Assembly: GCF_021531815.1 (NCBI RefSeq)
Contig: NZ_JADYUM010000008.1
Span: 85,216 to 149,215, forward strand
DNA: 64,000 nucleotides
Direction of reading: 5' to 3'
Source of the DNA: Pseudoflavonifractor phocaeensis
GTDB lineage: Bacteria > Bacillota > Clostridia > Oscillospirales > Oscillospiraceae
The position numbers and the translations under genes are program-made. The notes beneath the pieces are model-generated. The model was not told the origin of the DNA, did no database searches, and worked only from the letters and a program-made list of their open reading frames with translations. Positions 35,329 through 45,216 of the stretch are shown here, piece after piece (positions within the stretch are counted from its first letter, which is position 1; each line of letters starts with the position of its first letter).

Positions 35329-38300
35329 ATGATGGAACAGAGCAGACAAGAGGGCTATCACCAGCAGGGGCTGTATTACCCTGAATTGGAACACGATGCC
35401 TGCGGCATCGGTGTGGTGGTGGACATCAAAGGGCGGCAGAGCCACCAGACGGTGGACGACGCCCTGAAGATCGTGGAGAAGCTGGAGCACCGGGCCGGCA
35501 AGGACGCCGAGGGCAAGACCGGCGACGGCGTGGGCATTTTGCTCCAGATCTCCCATGACTTCTTCGCCAAAGCGGCGGCGGGGGCCGGGATCAAGCTGGA
35601 AGGTCCGCGAGACTATGGCGTGGGTATGTTTTTCTTCCCCCAGGACACCCTGAAGCGCAACCAGGCCAAGAAGATGTTTGAGGTCATCGTGGCCAAGGAG
35701 GGCATGGAGTTCCTGGGCTGGCGGAAGGTTCCGGTGTGTCCGGAGGTGCTGGGCCAGAAGGCGCTGGAAAAGATGCCCAATATTCAGCAGGCCTTTATCC
35801 GCCGCCCCAAAGGGGTGGAGAAGGGCCTGGCCTTCGACCGGAAGCTGTACATCACCAGACGGGTGTTTGAGCAGTCCAACGACAACACCTACGTTCCCTC
35901 TTTGTCCAGCCGGACCATCGTCTACAAGGGCATGTTCCTGGTGGCGGAGCTGCGCCAGTTCTACTGCGACCTGCAGGACGAGAACTATAAGAGCGCCATC
36001 GCCTGCGTCCACTCCCGGTTCTCCACCAACACCAATCCCTCCTGGGAGCGGGCCCACCCCTACCACTCTATCTGCCACAACGGCGAGATCAACACCATCC
36101 GGGGCAACGCGGACCGGATGCTGGCCCGTGAGGAGACTCTCCGCAGCCCGGTGATGTCCGACGACGACATGGATAAGGTCTTCCCCGTCATCAACGGCTC
36201 CGGCTCCGACTCGGCCATGCTGGACAACACCCTGGAGTTCATGGTGATGAGCGGGATGGAGCTGCCCCTGGCCGTCATGGTCACCATCCCTGAGCCCTGG
36301 ATGAAGGACGACAACATCTCCCGGGCCAAGCGGGACCTGTACCAGTATTACGCCATCATGATGGAGCCCTGGGACGGCCCGGCCTCCATCCTGTTCTCCG
36401 ACGGCGACACCGTGGGCGCCGTTCTGGACCGCAACGGCCTGCGCCCCAGCCGCTACTACATCACCGACGATGACAAGCTGATCCTGTCCTCCGAGGTGGG
36501 CGCCCTGGATGTGGACGCCTCCCATATCGTGAAGAAGTCCCGCCTGCAGCCCGGCAAGATGCTGCTGGTGGACACGGTCCAGGGCCGCATCATCGACGAC
36601 AAGGAGCTGAAGGACACCTACGCCGCCCGCCAGCCCTACGGCGAGTGGCTGGACCGGGGCCTCATTCGCCTGAAGGACCTGCCCATCCCCAACAAGAAGG
36701 TCCAGTCCTACACCAACGGGGAGCTGACCCGGCTGCAGAAGGCCTTTGGCTACTCCTATGAGGACGTGAAGAACACCATCCTCCCCATGGCCCGCACCGC
36801 CGCCGAGCCCACCGCCGCCATGGGTATCGACACGCCTCTGGCCGTCCTGTCCGACCACGAACAGCCCCTGTTCAACTACTTCAAGCAGCTCTTCGCCCAG
36901 GTGACCAACCCGCCCATCGATGCCATCCGGGAGAGCGTGGTCACCGACACCACCGTCTATGTGGGCAACGACGGCAACCTGCTGGAGGAGAAGGCGGAGA
37001 ACGCCCACGCCCTCCAGATCCACAAGCCCATCCTCACCTCCGTGGAGCTGATGAAGATCCAGTCCATGAAGAAGGACGGCTTCCAGGTGGAGACCGTCTC
37101 CATCCTCTACTACAAGAACACCCCCCTGAAGCGTGCCCTGGACCGCCTGTTCGTCACCGTGGACCGGGCCTACCGCCACGGGGCCAACATCGTCATCCTG
37201 TCTGACCGGGGCGTGGATGAGAACCATGTGGCCATTCCCTCCCTGCTGGCCGTCTCCGCCGTGGAGCGCTACCTGATCCGGACCAAGAAGTCCTCGGCCA
37301 TCTCCATCGTGCTGGAGTCCGCTGAGCCCCGGGACGTGCAGCACTTCGCCGCCCTGCTGGGCTACGGTGCCCGGGCGGTGAATCCCTACCTGGCCCACGA
37401 GACCATCGGCGCTCTCATCGACCAGGGCCTGCTGGACAAGGACTACCACACCGCCGTCAAGGACTACAACGAGGCCATTCTGGGCGGCATTGTGAAGATC
37501 GCCTCCAAAATGGGCATTTCCACTATCCAGTCCTACCAGTCCGCCCAGATCTTCGAGGCGGTGGGCATCAACAAGGACGTGGTGGATGAGTATTTCACCG
37601 GAACCCTCAGCCGGGTGGGCGGCATCGGTCTGAAAGAGATCGAGCAGCTGGTAGATGCCCACCACTCCCGGGCCTTCGACCCCCTGGGTCTGGGCGGCGA
37701 TCCCACCCTGGATAGCCTGGGCGAGCATAAGGTCCGGGCGGGCCAGGAGGACCACATGTACAACCCCGAGGTCATCCACCTGCTCCAGCAGGCGGCCTGG
37801 ACCGGGAGCTACGAGACCTTCAAGCAGTATACCGCCCTGGTGGATGACGCCGGCAAGCCCCATACCCTCCGGGGCCTGATGGAGATGAAGTACGCCGATA
37901 CCCCCATCCCCCTCAGTGAGGTGGAGAGCGTGGATTCCATCGTCAAGCGGTTCAAGACCGGGGCCATGTCCTTCGGCTCCATCTCCAAGGAGGCCCACGA
38001 GTGCATGGCCATCGCCATGAACACCCTGGGCGGCATGTCCAACTCCGGCGAGGGCGGCGAGGACCCCGCCCGGTTCGGCACCATCACCAACTCCGCCATC
38101 AAGCAGGTGGCCTCCGGCCGCTTCGGCGTTACCAGTGAGTACCTGGTGTCCGCCCAGGACATCCAGATCAAGATGGCCCAGGGCGCCAAGCCCGGCGAGG
38201 GCGGCCACCTGCCAGGCAAGAAGATCACCCCCGAGGTGGCCAAGACCCGCCACTCCACCCCCGGCGTCACCCTGATCTCTCCGCCGCCTCACCACGACAT

Positions 38301-39870
38301 CTACTCCATCGAGGACCTGGCCCAGCTGATCTATGACCTGAAAAACGCCAACCGCCAGGCCCGGATCTCCGTCAAGCTGTGCGCCGAGCCGGGCGTGGGC
38401 ACCATCGCCGCCGGCGTGGCCAAGGCGGGAGCCCAAGTGGTGCTGATCTGCGGCTATGACGGCGGCACCGGCGCCGCCCCCAGAAGCTCCATCCACACCG
38501 CCGGCGTCCCCTGGGAGCTGGGCGTGGCCGAGACCCACCAGACCCTGATCATGAACGGCCTACGCTCCCGGGTGGCCGTGGAGGTGGACGGCAAGCTGAT
38601 GACCGGCCGGGACGTGGCCATCGCCTGCATGCTGGGGGCTGAGGAGTTCGGCTTTGCCACCGCTGCCCTGGTGACCATGGGCTGCGTCATGATGCGGGTG
38701 TGCAACCTGGGCACCTGCCCCATGGGCATCGCCACCCAGAACCCGGAGCTGCGCAAGCGCTTCATCGGCAAGCCCGAGTATGTCATCAACTTCATGCGCT
38801 TCGTGGCTCAGGACCTGCGGGAGCACATGGCCAAGCTGGGCGTCCGCACGGTGGAGGAGCTGGTGGGCCGTACCGACCTGCTGCATGTGCGGGAGCACGC
38901 CGTCAACGAGCGAGCGGCCACCGTGGACCTGTCCGCCATCCTGTCCAACCCCTATGAGGGACAGAACGTGAAGCGCCACTTCGACCCCGCCGACGCCTTC
39001 GACTTCGAGCTGGAGAAGACGGTGGACATGAAGCTGCTGAAGAAGCTGAAAAACGCTCTGCCCGCCGGGGAGAAGAAGACCGTCTCCATCCCCGTCACCT
39101 CCACCGACCGTACCCTGGGCGCCATCCTGGGCAGCGACATCACCCGCATCCACGGCAACTCCCTGCCGGAAGACACCTTCACCATCAAGTGCACCGGCGG
39201 CGCCGGCCAGTCCTTCGGCGCCTTCATCCCCCAGGGCCTGACCCTGGAGCTGGAGGGCGACTGCAACGACTACATGGGCAAGGGCCTGTCCGGAGGCAAG
39301 ATCATCGTCTATCCCCCCAAGAACGCCGCTTACAAGCCCGATGAGAACATCATCATCGGCAACGTGGCCCTCTACGGCGCCACCGGAGGCAAGGCCTTCA
39401 TCAACGGCATGGCGGGCGAGCGCTTCGCCGTCCGCAACTCCGGAGCCTGGGCGGTCGTGGAAGGCGTGGGCGACCACGGCTGCGAGTATATGACCGGCGG
39501 CCGGGTGGTGGTTCTGGGTCCCACGGGCAAGAACTTCGCGGCCGGCATGTCCGGCGGCATCGCCTATGTCTGGGACGAGGACCGGGACCTGTACCTGCGG
39601 CTGAACAAGGCCCTGGTGTCCATGGACCCCGTCACCGAAAAGCACGACATCGCCGAGATCCGCCAGATGCTCACCGAGCACGTGGCGGCCACCGGCTCCC
39701 CCAAGGCCAAGGAGATCCTGGAGCACCTGGACGAGAAGGCTTCCTGCTTCAAGAAGATCCTGCCCCGCGACTACGACCGGATGATGCGCACCATCGCCGA
39801 GTTTGAGGACCAGGGCATGACCCACGAGCAGGCCGAGATCGAGGCCTTCTATGTGAACACCAGAGACTGA
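35329..39870 (+). CDS. gltB: Glutamate synthase large subunit
   Basis: Transfers the glutamine amide to 2-oxoglutarate with electrons from the small subunit. The 1513 aa match the alpha subunit. Class II glutaminase domain with nucleophile Cys after a short leader (EHDACGIGVVVD); central domain; FMN/2-OG synthase domain (GEGGEDPARFG, PGEGGHLPGKK); 3Fe-4S Cys region CNLGTCPMGIATQ; C-terminal beta-helix (GGAGQSFGAF). ATG 35329 is 8 nt from AGAGG; ATG 35323 and 35332 are alternatives. Operon with gltD, 17 bp downstream. Confidence 0.97.
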   Translation: MMEQSRQEGYHQQGLYYPELEHDACGIGVVVDIKGRQSHQTVDDALKIVEKLEHRAGKDAEGKTGDGVGILLQISHDFFAKAAAGAGIKLEGPRDYGVGMFFFPQDTLKRNQAKKMFEVIVAKEGMEFLGWRKVPVCPEVLGQKALEKMPNIQQAFIRRPKGVEKGLAFDRKLYITRRVFEQSNDNTYVPSLSSRTIVYKGMFLVAELRQFYCDLQDENYKSAIACVHSRFSTNTNPSWERAHPYHSICHNGEINTIRGNADRMLAREETLRSPVMSDDDMDKVFPVINGSGSDSAMLDNTLEFMVMSGMELPLAVMVTIPEPWMKDDNISRAKRDLYQYYAIMMEPWDGPASILFSDGDTVGAVLDRNGLRPSRYYITDDDKLILSSEVGALDVDASHIVKKSRLQPGKMLLVDTVQGRIIDDKELKDTYAARQPYGEWLDRGLIRLKDLPIPNKKVQSYTNGELTRLQKAFGYSYEDVKNTILPMARTAAEPTAAMGIDTPLAVLSDHEQPLFNYFKQLFAQVTNPPIDAIRESVVTDTTVYVGNDGNLLEEKAENAHALQIHKPILTSVELMKIQSMKKDGFQVETVSILYYKNTPLKRALDRLFVTVDRAYRHGANIVILSDRGVDENHVAIPSLLAVSAVERYLIRTKKSSAISIVLESAEPRDVQHFAALLGYGARAVNPYLAHETIGALIDQGLLDKDYHTAVKDYNEAILGGIVKIASKMGISTIQSYQSAQIFEAVGINKDVVDEYFTGTLSRVGGIGLKEIEQLVDAHHSRAFDPLGLGGDPTLDSLGEHKVRAGQEDHMYNPEVIHLLQQAAWTGSYETFKQYTALVDDAGKPHTLRGLMEMKYADTPIPLSEVESVDSIVKRFKTGAMSFGSISKEAHECMAIAMNTLGGMSNSGEGGEDPARFGTITNSAIKQVASGRFGVTSEYLVSAQDIQIKMAQGAKPGEGGHLPGKKITPEVAKTRHSTPGVTLISPPPHHDIYSIEDLAQLIYDLKNANRQARISVKLCAEPGVGTIAAGVAKAGAQVVLICGYDGGTGAAPRSSIHTAGVPWELGVAETHQTLIMNGLRSRVAVEVDGKLMTGRDVAIACMLGAEEFGFATAALVTMGCVMMRVCNLGTCPMGIATQNPELRKRFIGKPEYVINFMRFVAQDLREHMAKLGVRTVEELVGRTDLLHVREHAVNERAATVDLSAILSNPYEGQNVKRHFDPADAFDFELEKTVDMKLLKKLKNALPAGEKKTVSIPVTSTDRTLGAILGSDITRIHGNSLPEDTFTIKCTGGAGQSFGAFIPQGLTLELEGDCNDYMGKGLSGGKIIVYPPKNAAYKPDENIIIGNVALYGATGGKAFINGMAGERFAVRNSGAWAVVEGVGDHGCEYMTGGRVVVLGPTGKNFAAGMSGGIAYVWDEDRDLYLRLNKALVSMDPVTEKHDIAEIRQMLTEHVAATGSPKAKEILEHLDEKASCFKKILPRDYDRMMRTIAEFEDQGMTHEQAEIEAFYVNTRD

Positions 39871-39887
39871 GGGGGAGGGAACGTATT

Positions 39888-41369
39888 ATGGGAAAAGTAA
39901 CAGGATTTTTGGATTATACCCGGAAAAATAACCCGGCTCAGGCGCCTCTGGACCGGATCGAACATTGGAAGGAATTTCATCCCATGCTCACCGAGGCGGA
40001 CCGCCGCCAGCAGGGGGCGCGGTGCATGGACTGCGGCGTACCCTTCTGCCAGTCCGGGGTGAAGCTAGGCGGCAGCTATACCGGCTGCCCCCTGCACAAC
40101 CTGGTGCCCGAGTGGAACGACCTGCTGTACACCGGCAACCTGGCCCAGGCCCTGGAGCGGCTGCACAAGGCCAACAACTTCCCGGAGTTTACCGGACGGG
40201 TGTGCCCCGCCCTGTGTGAGGCCGCCTGCGTCTGCGGGCTCCACGGAGCCCCTGTCACCGTGAAGGACAACGAGCTGGGCATCGTGGAGGAGGGCTTCGC
40301 CCAGGGACTGATCCAGCCCCGGGTCCCCGCCCACCGCACCGGCAAGCGCATCGCCATCGTGGGCTCCGGCCCCGCCGGACTGGCGGCGGCCGACCAGCTG
40401 AACCAGCGGGGCCACAGCGTCACCGTCTTTGAGCGGGACGACCGGATCGGCGGCCTGTTGATGTACGGCATCCCCAGCATGAAGCTGGAGAAGAAGTACG
40501 TCAAGCGCCGTGTGGAGCTGCTGGAGGCGGAGGGGATCACCTTCGTCACCGGCGTGGACGTGGGCAAGGATAAGAGCGCCCAGGAGCTGCTGGCGGAGTA
40601 TGACGCCGTCCTGCTGTGCACCGGCGCCCGCCAGGCCCGGGACATCACCGTGCCCGGCCGGGAGGCCAAGGGGGTCCATCTGGCCATGGAATACCTCACC
40701 GCCACGGGCAAGAGCTACCTGAACTCCAAGCTGAAGGACGGCAACTACATCAATGCCGCCGGGAAGGACGTCATCGTGGTGGGCGGCGGCGACACGGGCA
40801 GCGACTGTATCGGCGTGGCCCTGCGCCACGGCTGCAAGTCGGTCCACCAGTTGGTGAAGTATCCCCGCCTGCCGGACCGCCGTCCCGCGGACAACTGCTG
40901 GCCGGAGTGGCCCAAGGTCAATAAGAACGACTACAGCCACGACGAGGCCATCGCCCGTTTCGGGGAGGACCCCCGCATCTTCCAGACCACGGTGAAGGAG
41001 CTTCTCACCGACGAGAAGGGGGAGCTGCGGGCCGTCAAGACCATCCGCCTGGAGGGCACCAAGCGGGACAAGAAGACGGGTAAGCTCATCATGACCGAGG
41101 TGCCCGGCACCGAGGAGGAGCTGCCCTGCCAGCTGCTGCTGGTGGCCATCGGCTTCCAGGGTCCGGAGAGCTATGTGGCCCAGGCCTTCGGCGTGGAGAC
41201 CGACGCCCGCACCAACCTGAAGACGGTGGACTATGCCACCAGCGTCGCCGGCGTCTTCGCCGCCGGCGACGCCCGCCGGGGCCAGTCCCTGGTGGTGTGG
41301 GCCATCCAGGAGGGCCGCGCCGCCGCCCGGGAAGTGGACCGCTATCTCATGGGCTACACCAGCCTGTAA
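39888..41369 (+). CDS. gltD: Glutamate synthase small subunit (NADPH)
   Basis: FAD/4Fe-4S subunit passing NADPH electrons to GltB. 493 aa. N-terminal Cys motifs for two Fe-S clusters (CMDCGVPFC, then [12 protein letters not shown]). FAD fold [13 protein letters not shown] and NADPH fold [18 protein letters not shown] before ATG. It completes GOGAT next to two glutamine synthetases. Confidence 0.97.
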   Translation: MGKVTGFLDYTRKNNPAQAPLDRIEHWKEFHPMLTEADRRQQGARCMDCGVPFCQSGVKLGGSYTGCPLHNLVPEWNDLLYTGNLAQALERLHKANNFPEFTGRVCPALCEAACVCGLHGAPVTVKDNELGIVEEGFAQGLIQPRVPAHRTGKRIAIVGSGPAGLAAADQLNQRGHSVTVFERDDRIGGLLMYGIPSMKLEKKYVKRRVELLEAEGITFVTGVDVGKDKSAQELLAEYDAVLLCTGARQARDITVPGREAKGVHLAMEYLTATGKSYLNSKLKDGNYINAAGKDVIVVGGGDTGSDCIGVALRHGCKSVHQLVKYPRLPDRRPADNCWPEWPKVNKNDYSHDEAIARFGEDPRIFQTTVKELLTDEKGELRAVKTIRLEGTKRDKKTGKLIMTEVPGTEEELPCQLLLVAIGFQGPESYVAQAFGVETDARTNLKTVDYATSVAGVFAAGDARRGQSLVVWAIQEGRAAAREVDRYLMGYTSL

Positions 41370-41383
41370 CGAAAGAACAGATA

Positions 41384-41421
41384 AAAACAGGACGTTCCGC
41401 CAAAGCGGAACGTCCTGTTTT
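41384..41421. terminator. Terminator between gltD and the sensor kinase
   Basis: AAAACAGGACGTTCCGC pairs perfectly with its complement around CAAA; bidirectional. Confidence 0.85.
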
Positions 41422-41428
41422 CTGCATT

Positions 41429-43480
41429 TCAGTTGGCCTGAGGCAGGGTGACAATGGCTTTGAACAGGTCCCCGTCCACCGCCAGCTCAAAGGTGCCCCC
41501 CTGAAGCTCCGTGAGGCTGCGGGCGATGGACAGGCCCAGACCGGAGCCCTCGGTGGTCCGGGACTCCTCGCCCCGGACAAAGCGCTCCATGAGCCGCTCC
41601 GGCGGGACGTTCAGAGGCTCCCGGGAGATGTTTTTCACCGACAGGCTCACCTGGCCGTGGCCTCGGATCAGGTCCAGATAGACCCGGGTGCCCTCCATGG
41701 CATACTTGGCGCAGTTGGACAGCAGGTTGTCCAGCACCCGCCACAGGTGGCGGCCGTCGGCGTACACCCAGGTCTCCCCCTCGGGCAGGGAGGTGACCAG
41801 GGTGAGCTTCCGGGCCTCCAGCTTCTCCTGCCACTCCCCCATGGCCTGATCCATGAGCTGGGCCATGCCGATCTTCTCCCGGTTGACGCTGAGCACGCCG
41901 GTGGAGGCTTTGCTGGCTTCCACCAGGTCCTCTGTCAGCTTTTTCAGCCGCTGGGACTTCCGGTCCAGCACCTCGATGTACTCCAGGGCCTTGGGGTCAT
42001 CCTGTTGGGTGGTTTTCAGCAAGTCCACGTAGTTGATGATGGAGGTGAGGGGAGTCTTCAGGTCGTGGGAAACGTTGGTGATGAGCTCGGCCTTGAACCG
42101 CTCGCTTTTCATCTGCTCATCCACCGCTTCGGCCATTCCCTTTGAGATGTTGTTCAGGTCCTCGGCGTGGCAGCGCAGTTCGTGGGGCATCCGGTGGGTG
42201 TCGATCTGATAGCTCAGGTTGCCCGCGGCGATGGCCTGACTGCCCCGGCGCAGCTTGCGGAAGCTCATGGACCACCGGCACAGGAGCAGCAGGACCGCCA
42301 GGTTCAGCAGCCACCAGATCGCCCCGGCCAGAGCGTTGTACCGCGCCTCATTGAACAGGGCCACGTTGGCCAGAAAATAGGCCAGGAATCCGGCGATGGT
42401 CCGCCACAGGAAGGGAAGGGAGCGGACCAATTCGAGGCCCCAGCGGACCGCTTTGCCCAGTCCCTTCCACAGCCAGACCAGCACCCGGCACAGCAGGGTG
42501 GTCCGGGCCAAGGCGCGGCCTTTCAGCCGCACCGCGAAGGTGCGCAGGGTCAAAGCGATGACGGCGGCAAACAGGGCGCACAGGGCGGCGATGGACAGGG
42601 GCAGCCAGGCACCCTCCTGCCCCTGCTGCTCCACGCAGGTATGGTAGTAATACTCCAGCAGCCACCAGCCACCCGCGAAAATGGCCGTCCCGGCCACCAG
42701 CATGGCGGCGAGGTAGAGGTCAAAGAAGATCTTCTCCTGCCAGGTGAGGACGATCCCTTCCGCTCCGGCCTTGTGTCCGGCGGTCCAGAGGAGAAAGAGA
42801 ATGCAGGCGGCGGCCAGGACCAGACAGCTCCCGGCAACGCCCACCCAGGTCGAGAACGTGGATGTCGCCGTATCATACCGCAGATACAGATGACAGAGCG
42901 CGTCCTCCACCCCGGATTCCAGCATCTGTTCCCCGGGGACCACAGCATACTCAATGGTGTAGGACACGGAGCCTGCCGGCGCCTTGATGGTGATCTCGGT
43001 CACGCCGTCCTCCACTGCTGTGGCCTCAACGGCCGCATAGCTATCCTCATCCAGTTCCTCCGCCCAGGGTTCCCCCAGCGTAAAGCGGGCGTAATGGACT
43101 GGTGCGGGGAGTTCCTCCGCTGTGTTCAGGTTGAAAGCCACGTCTTCCCCCGCGTCATTGCAGACTACAAAGCGAAAGTTGGTGGCGGAGGAGTCAAAGC
43201 TCTGTTTCAGCTGTTCCAGTTCCCGGGTCAGCTGCTGCCGCTCCACATAGGTCAGGTTCTCCGCTTCCAACTGCCGCGCCAGCGCGAAGGCGCTGGCGAT
43301 TTGATCCTCAAACGTCCGGCACAGGCGATAAAATTCCGCGGTGTCCTGGTAGCTCTCACGGTCCAGATAGGGGACGGCCTGAACCGCCTTCAGGCCGAAC
43401 ATGGCCCCCGTGAAAACCAGCGCCAGCATGAGGACCGCAGCCACCACTTTGGACAGGTGGCTTTCCTGCAGCTTCTTCAT
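41429..43480 (-). CDS. Polytopic sensor histidine kinase
   Basis: 683 aa. An N-terminal transmembrane helix, then a 180-residue extracytoplasmic domain with no recognised fold. A block of about five hydrophobic helices (about 205-395) follows, then HAMP-like linker, HisKA (phospho-His472 in NVSHDLKTPLTSI) and HATPase (NLLSNCAKYAMEG, GSGLGLSIA). The HATPase G1 region reads VKNISREPLNVP, so the usual DxGxG is degenerate, as in some VanS-like kinases. Its ATGA start overlaps the regulator stop. The stimulus is unknown. Confidence 0.9.
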   Translation of the reverse strand: MKKLQESHLSKVVAAVLMLALVFTGAMFGLKAVQAVPYLDRESYQDTAEFYRLCRTFEDQIASAFALARQLEAENLTYVERQQLTRELEQLKQSFDSSATNFRFVVCNDAGEDVAFNLNTAEELPAPVHYARFTLGEPWAEELDEDSYAAVEATAVEDGVTEITIKAPAGSVSYTIEYAVVPGEQMLESGVEDALCHLYLRYDTATSTFSTWVGVAGSCLVLAAACILFLLWTAGHKAGAEGIVLTWQEKIFFDLYLAAMLVAGTAIFAGGWWLLEYYYHTCVEQQGQEGAWLPLSIAALCALFAAVIALTLRTFAVRLKGRALARTTLLCRVLVWLWKGLGKAVRWGLELVRSLPFLWRTIAGFLAYFLANVALFNEARYNALAGAIWWLLNLAVLLLLCRWSMSFRKLRRGSQAIAAGNLSYQIDTHRMPHELRCHAEDLNNISKGMAEAVDEQMKSERFKAELITNVSHDLKTPLTSIINYVDLLKTTQQDDPKALEYIEVLDRKSQRLKKLTEDLVEASKASTGVLSVNREKIGMAQLMDQAMGEWQEKLEARKLTLVTSLPEGETWVYADGRHLWRVLDNLLSNCAKYAMEGTRVYLDLIRGHGQVSLSVKNISREPLNVPPERLMERFVRGEESRTTEGSGLGLSIARSLTELQGGTFELAVDGDLFKAIVTLPQAN

Positions 43481-44178
43481 CCGTTGGCCCCCTTTTCGAT
43501 TTTATAGCCCAGGCCCCACACCACTTTTAAGTACCGGGGATCGGCAGGGTTGATCTCGATCTTCTCCCGCAGGTGGCGGATGTGGACGGCAACGGTATTT
43601 TCCGAGCCATAGGCCGGGTCGTTCCATACCTGCTCATAGATCTGGGCGGAGGAGAACACTTGCCCCGGGTGGGACAGGAGCAGCTTCAGAATGTTATATT
43701 CAATGGGGGTAAGGGATACGGGGGAGCCGTCCACGGTCACCTGTTTGGCACTGTCATCCATGGCGATGGGGCCCACGCAGAGCAGGCCGGGGCCTTTTTC
43801 CGCTCCCCCCAGACTGGTGTACCGCCGCAGCTGGGACTTGACCCGGGCAATGACCTCCAGGGGATTGAAGGGCTTGGTGATGTAGTCATCGGCGCCGATG
43901 TTCAGCCCCAGGATCTTGTCCGCGTCTTCGCTTTTTGCGGTCAGGAGGATGATGGGCACGTTGCTGCCCTCCCGCAGCTTGGCGGTGGTCCGGATGCCGT
44001 CCAGCTCAGGCATCATAATATCCATCAGAATGAGGTGGATGTCGTTTTGCTCCACGGCCCGCAGAGCCTCCCGCCCGTTGTAGGCTTTGACGGTCTGGTA
44101 ACCCTCGCTGCTCAGATAGATGTCCAGCGCCGAGACGATATCCCGGTCGTCATCGCAGATCAAAATGGTGTGGGTCAT
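43477..44178 (-). CDS. OmpR-family response regulator
   Basis: 233 aa. Receiver with D9-D10-D11 pocket, phosphoacceptor Asp53 (LILMDIMMPELDG) and ITKPF lysine. Winged helix with LTPIEYNILKLLLSHPGQV and HIRHLREKIE. Similar to VanR/WalR-like regulators. ATG 44178 behind AAGAGGAAG. First gene of the pair; the kinase follows with a 4-nt overlap. Confidence 0.93.
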   Translation of the reverse strand: MTHTILICDDDRDIVSALDIYLSSEGYQTVKAYNGREALRAVEQNDIHLILMDIMMPELDGIRTTAKLREGSNVPIILLTAKSEDADKILGLNIGADDYITKPFNPLEVIARVKSQLRRYTSLGGAEKGPGLLCVGPIAMDDSAKQVTVDGSPVSLTPIEYNILKLLLSHPGQVFSSAQIYEQVWNDPAYGSENTVAVHIRHLREKIEINPADPRYLKVVWGLGYKIEKGANG

Positions 44179-44283
44179 GGCGATTCTTCCTCTCTTTGCC
44201 ATACTCGTGGTAAGACTAGCATATCACAGACAGATTAAGTTGCAAGGGAGAAATTTTTAATATTATATTAAGGCAACGGACAG

Positions 44284-44311
44284 TAAAACGCCGCCAGGAG
44301 ACCTGGCGGCG
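44284..44311 (-). terminator. Terminator of the Asn/Gln-rich gene
   Basis: On the minus strand CGCCGCCAGG-TCT-CCTGGCGGCG is followed by TTTT. Confidence 0.75.
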
Positions 44312-44349
44312 CGTTTGGAAGAACGGGGATACAGAATAGATAGGTGAGC

Positions 44350-44478
44350 TCAGCGGGCGGAAGGATTCCGGTTTTCGTTCTTCTTCTGATTCTTGTTCTG
44401 GTTCTGGTTGTTCTGGACGCTGTCCTGCGCCTGATTGTTTTGGCGCTTCTGGTTGTTGTTCTGCTGATTGGAATTCAT
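44350..44478 (-). CDS. 42-aa Asn/Gln-rich micro-protein
   Basis: ATG 44478 with AAAGGAGG 8 nt upstream and an intrinsic terminator about 40 bp after the stop, so it has complete gene signals. The product begins MNSNQQNNNQKRQNNQAQDS and ends ENRNPSAR. About 26 of 42 residues are Asn or Gln and most others are Lys/Arg/Glu. No hydrophobic or signal segment. Composition is prion-like or like short spore-coat/acid-soluble peptides. Similar N/Q-rich peptides occur in gut clostridia (recollection). Function unknown. Confidence 0.65.
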   Translation of the reverse strand: MNSNQQNNNQKRQNNQAQDSVQNNQNQNKNQKKNENRNPSAR

Positions 44479-44604
44479 GGTAAGAACCTCCTTTTGAATT
44501 GGTGCGGTGGTAGTTTGGCAAGAATCGGGAAAAATATACGGCGGTCAGCAAAATGATGTCCAGTTCGGAGCGTGCTTTTCAAAGGAAACATGGAAGGCAA
44601 GCTA

Positions 44605-44633
44605 TTGACAAACAGGAGAAAACATGCTAAGAT
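44605..44633 (+). promoter_or_regulatory. Promoter of the tRNA-Ser pair
   Basis: Perfect TTGACA (44605-44610), 17-bp spacer and TAAGAT (44628-44633). Confidence 0.75.
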
Positions 44634-44661
44634 AACACTCGCCTCTGATTGAGAAAGATGA

Positions 44662-44748
44662 GGAGAGATGTCCGAGTGGTTTAAGGAGCCGGTCTTGAAA
44701 ACCGGTGACTCGCAAGAGCCGTGGGTTCGAATCCCACTCTCTCCGCCA
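44662..44748 (+). tRNA. tRNA-Ser(TGA)
   Basis: An 87-nt class II tRNA with long variable arm, acceptor GGAGAGA/TCTCTCC, discriminator G, encoded CCA and anticodon loop CTTGAAA (anticodon TGA). Confidence 0.95.
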
Positions 44749-44793
44749 CTTTTATCTCGAACAACTGAACCTGTGACCGGAACTTACAGCCAT

Positions 44794-44885
44794 GCAGAAG
44801 TACCCAAGTGGCTATAAGGGGCTCCCCTGCTAAGGGAGTAGGCGGGTAAAACCGTGCGGGGGTTCGAATCCCCCCTTCTGCGCCA
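44794..44885 (+). tRNA. tRNA-Ser(GCT)
   Basis: A 92-nt class II tRNA with acceptor GCAGAAG/CTTCTGC, encoded CCA and anticodon loop CTGCTAA (anticodon GCT). A terminator follows directly. Confidence 0.95.
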
Positions 44886-44886
44886 G

Positions 44887-44924
44887 CTCGTCGCAAGCGT
44901 CATATCGCTTGCGACGAGTTTTTT
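44887..44924 (+). terminator. tRNA-Ser operon terminator
   Basis: CTCGTCGCAAGCG pairs perfectly with CGCTTGCGACGAG around TCATAT; T6 follows. Confidence 0.85.
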
Positions 44925-44970
44925 ATGCTCCACATCAAAAACTCATCGTGCGCTCATTCTGCTGCTCCTC

Positions 44971-45183
44971 GCTTCCGAATCGAACCCGCCGCGCTGGGCT
45001 TCGATTCGGGTTAAGAAGCGAAAATATCCAGATTGAAGCCACCCGACAGAAAAACACTGATTATCGTTGAAAATGCGATTTTCAGTGCTTTTCTTTTGAT
45101 TTTTATTGCAAAAACAGATTTCCTGAAAATCGTCTCAAGCAGCCAGAAGAATGCTAAAAATTAACTGCGTAGTTAGCATTTTT
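44971..45183. other. Intergenic hairpin-rich stretch, no gene seen
   Basis: Contains an inverted repeat GAATCGAACCC/GGGcTTCGATTC (44976-45009), a CACTGA/TCAGTG hairpin near 45055-45080 followed by TTTTC, and ATGCTAA/TTAGCAT followed by T5 (45151-45183). No coding frame is supported. It separates tRNA-Ser from the decayed integrase and probably holds debris of an integrated element. Confidence 0.4.
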
Positions 45184-45216
45184 CTGACGCTAAAAACTCT
45201 GGGGAGTCCCTTCCAA

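Noticed and set aside
35308..38538. 1076-codon open frame antisense to gltB
   Set aside because: It lies wholly inside gltB on the opposite strand, has Gly/His/Val/Leu-rich low-information translation typical of antisense frames in GC-rich genes, and no ribosome site.
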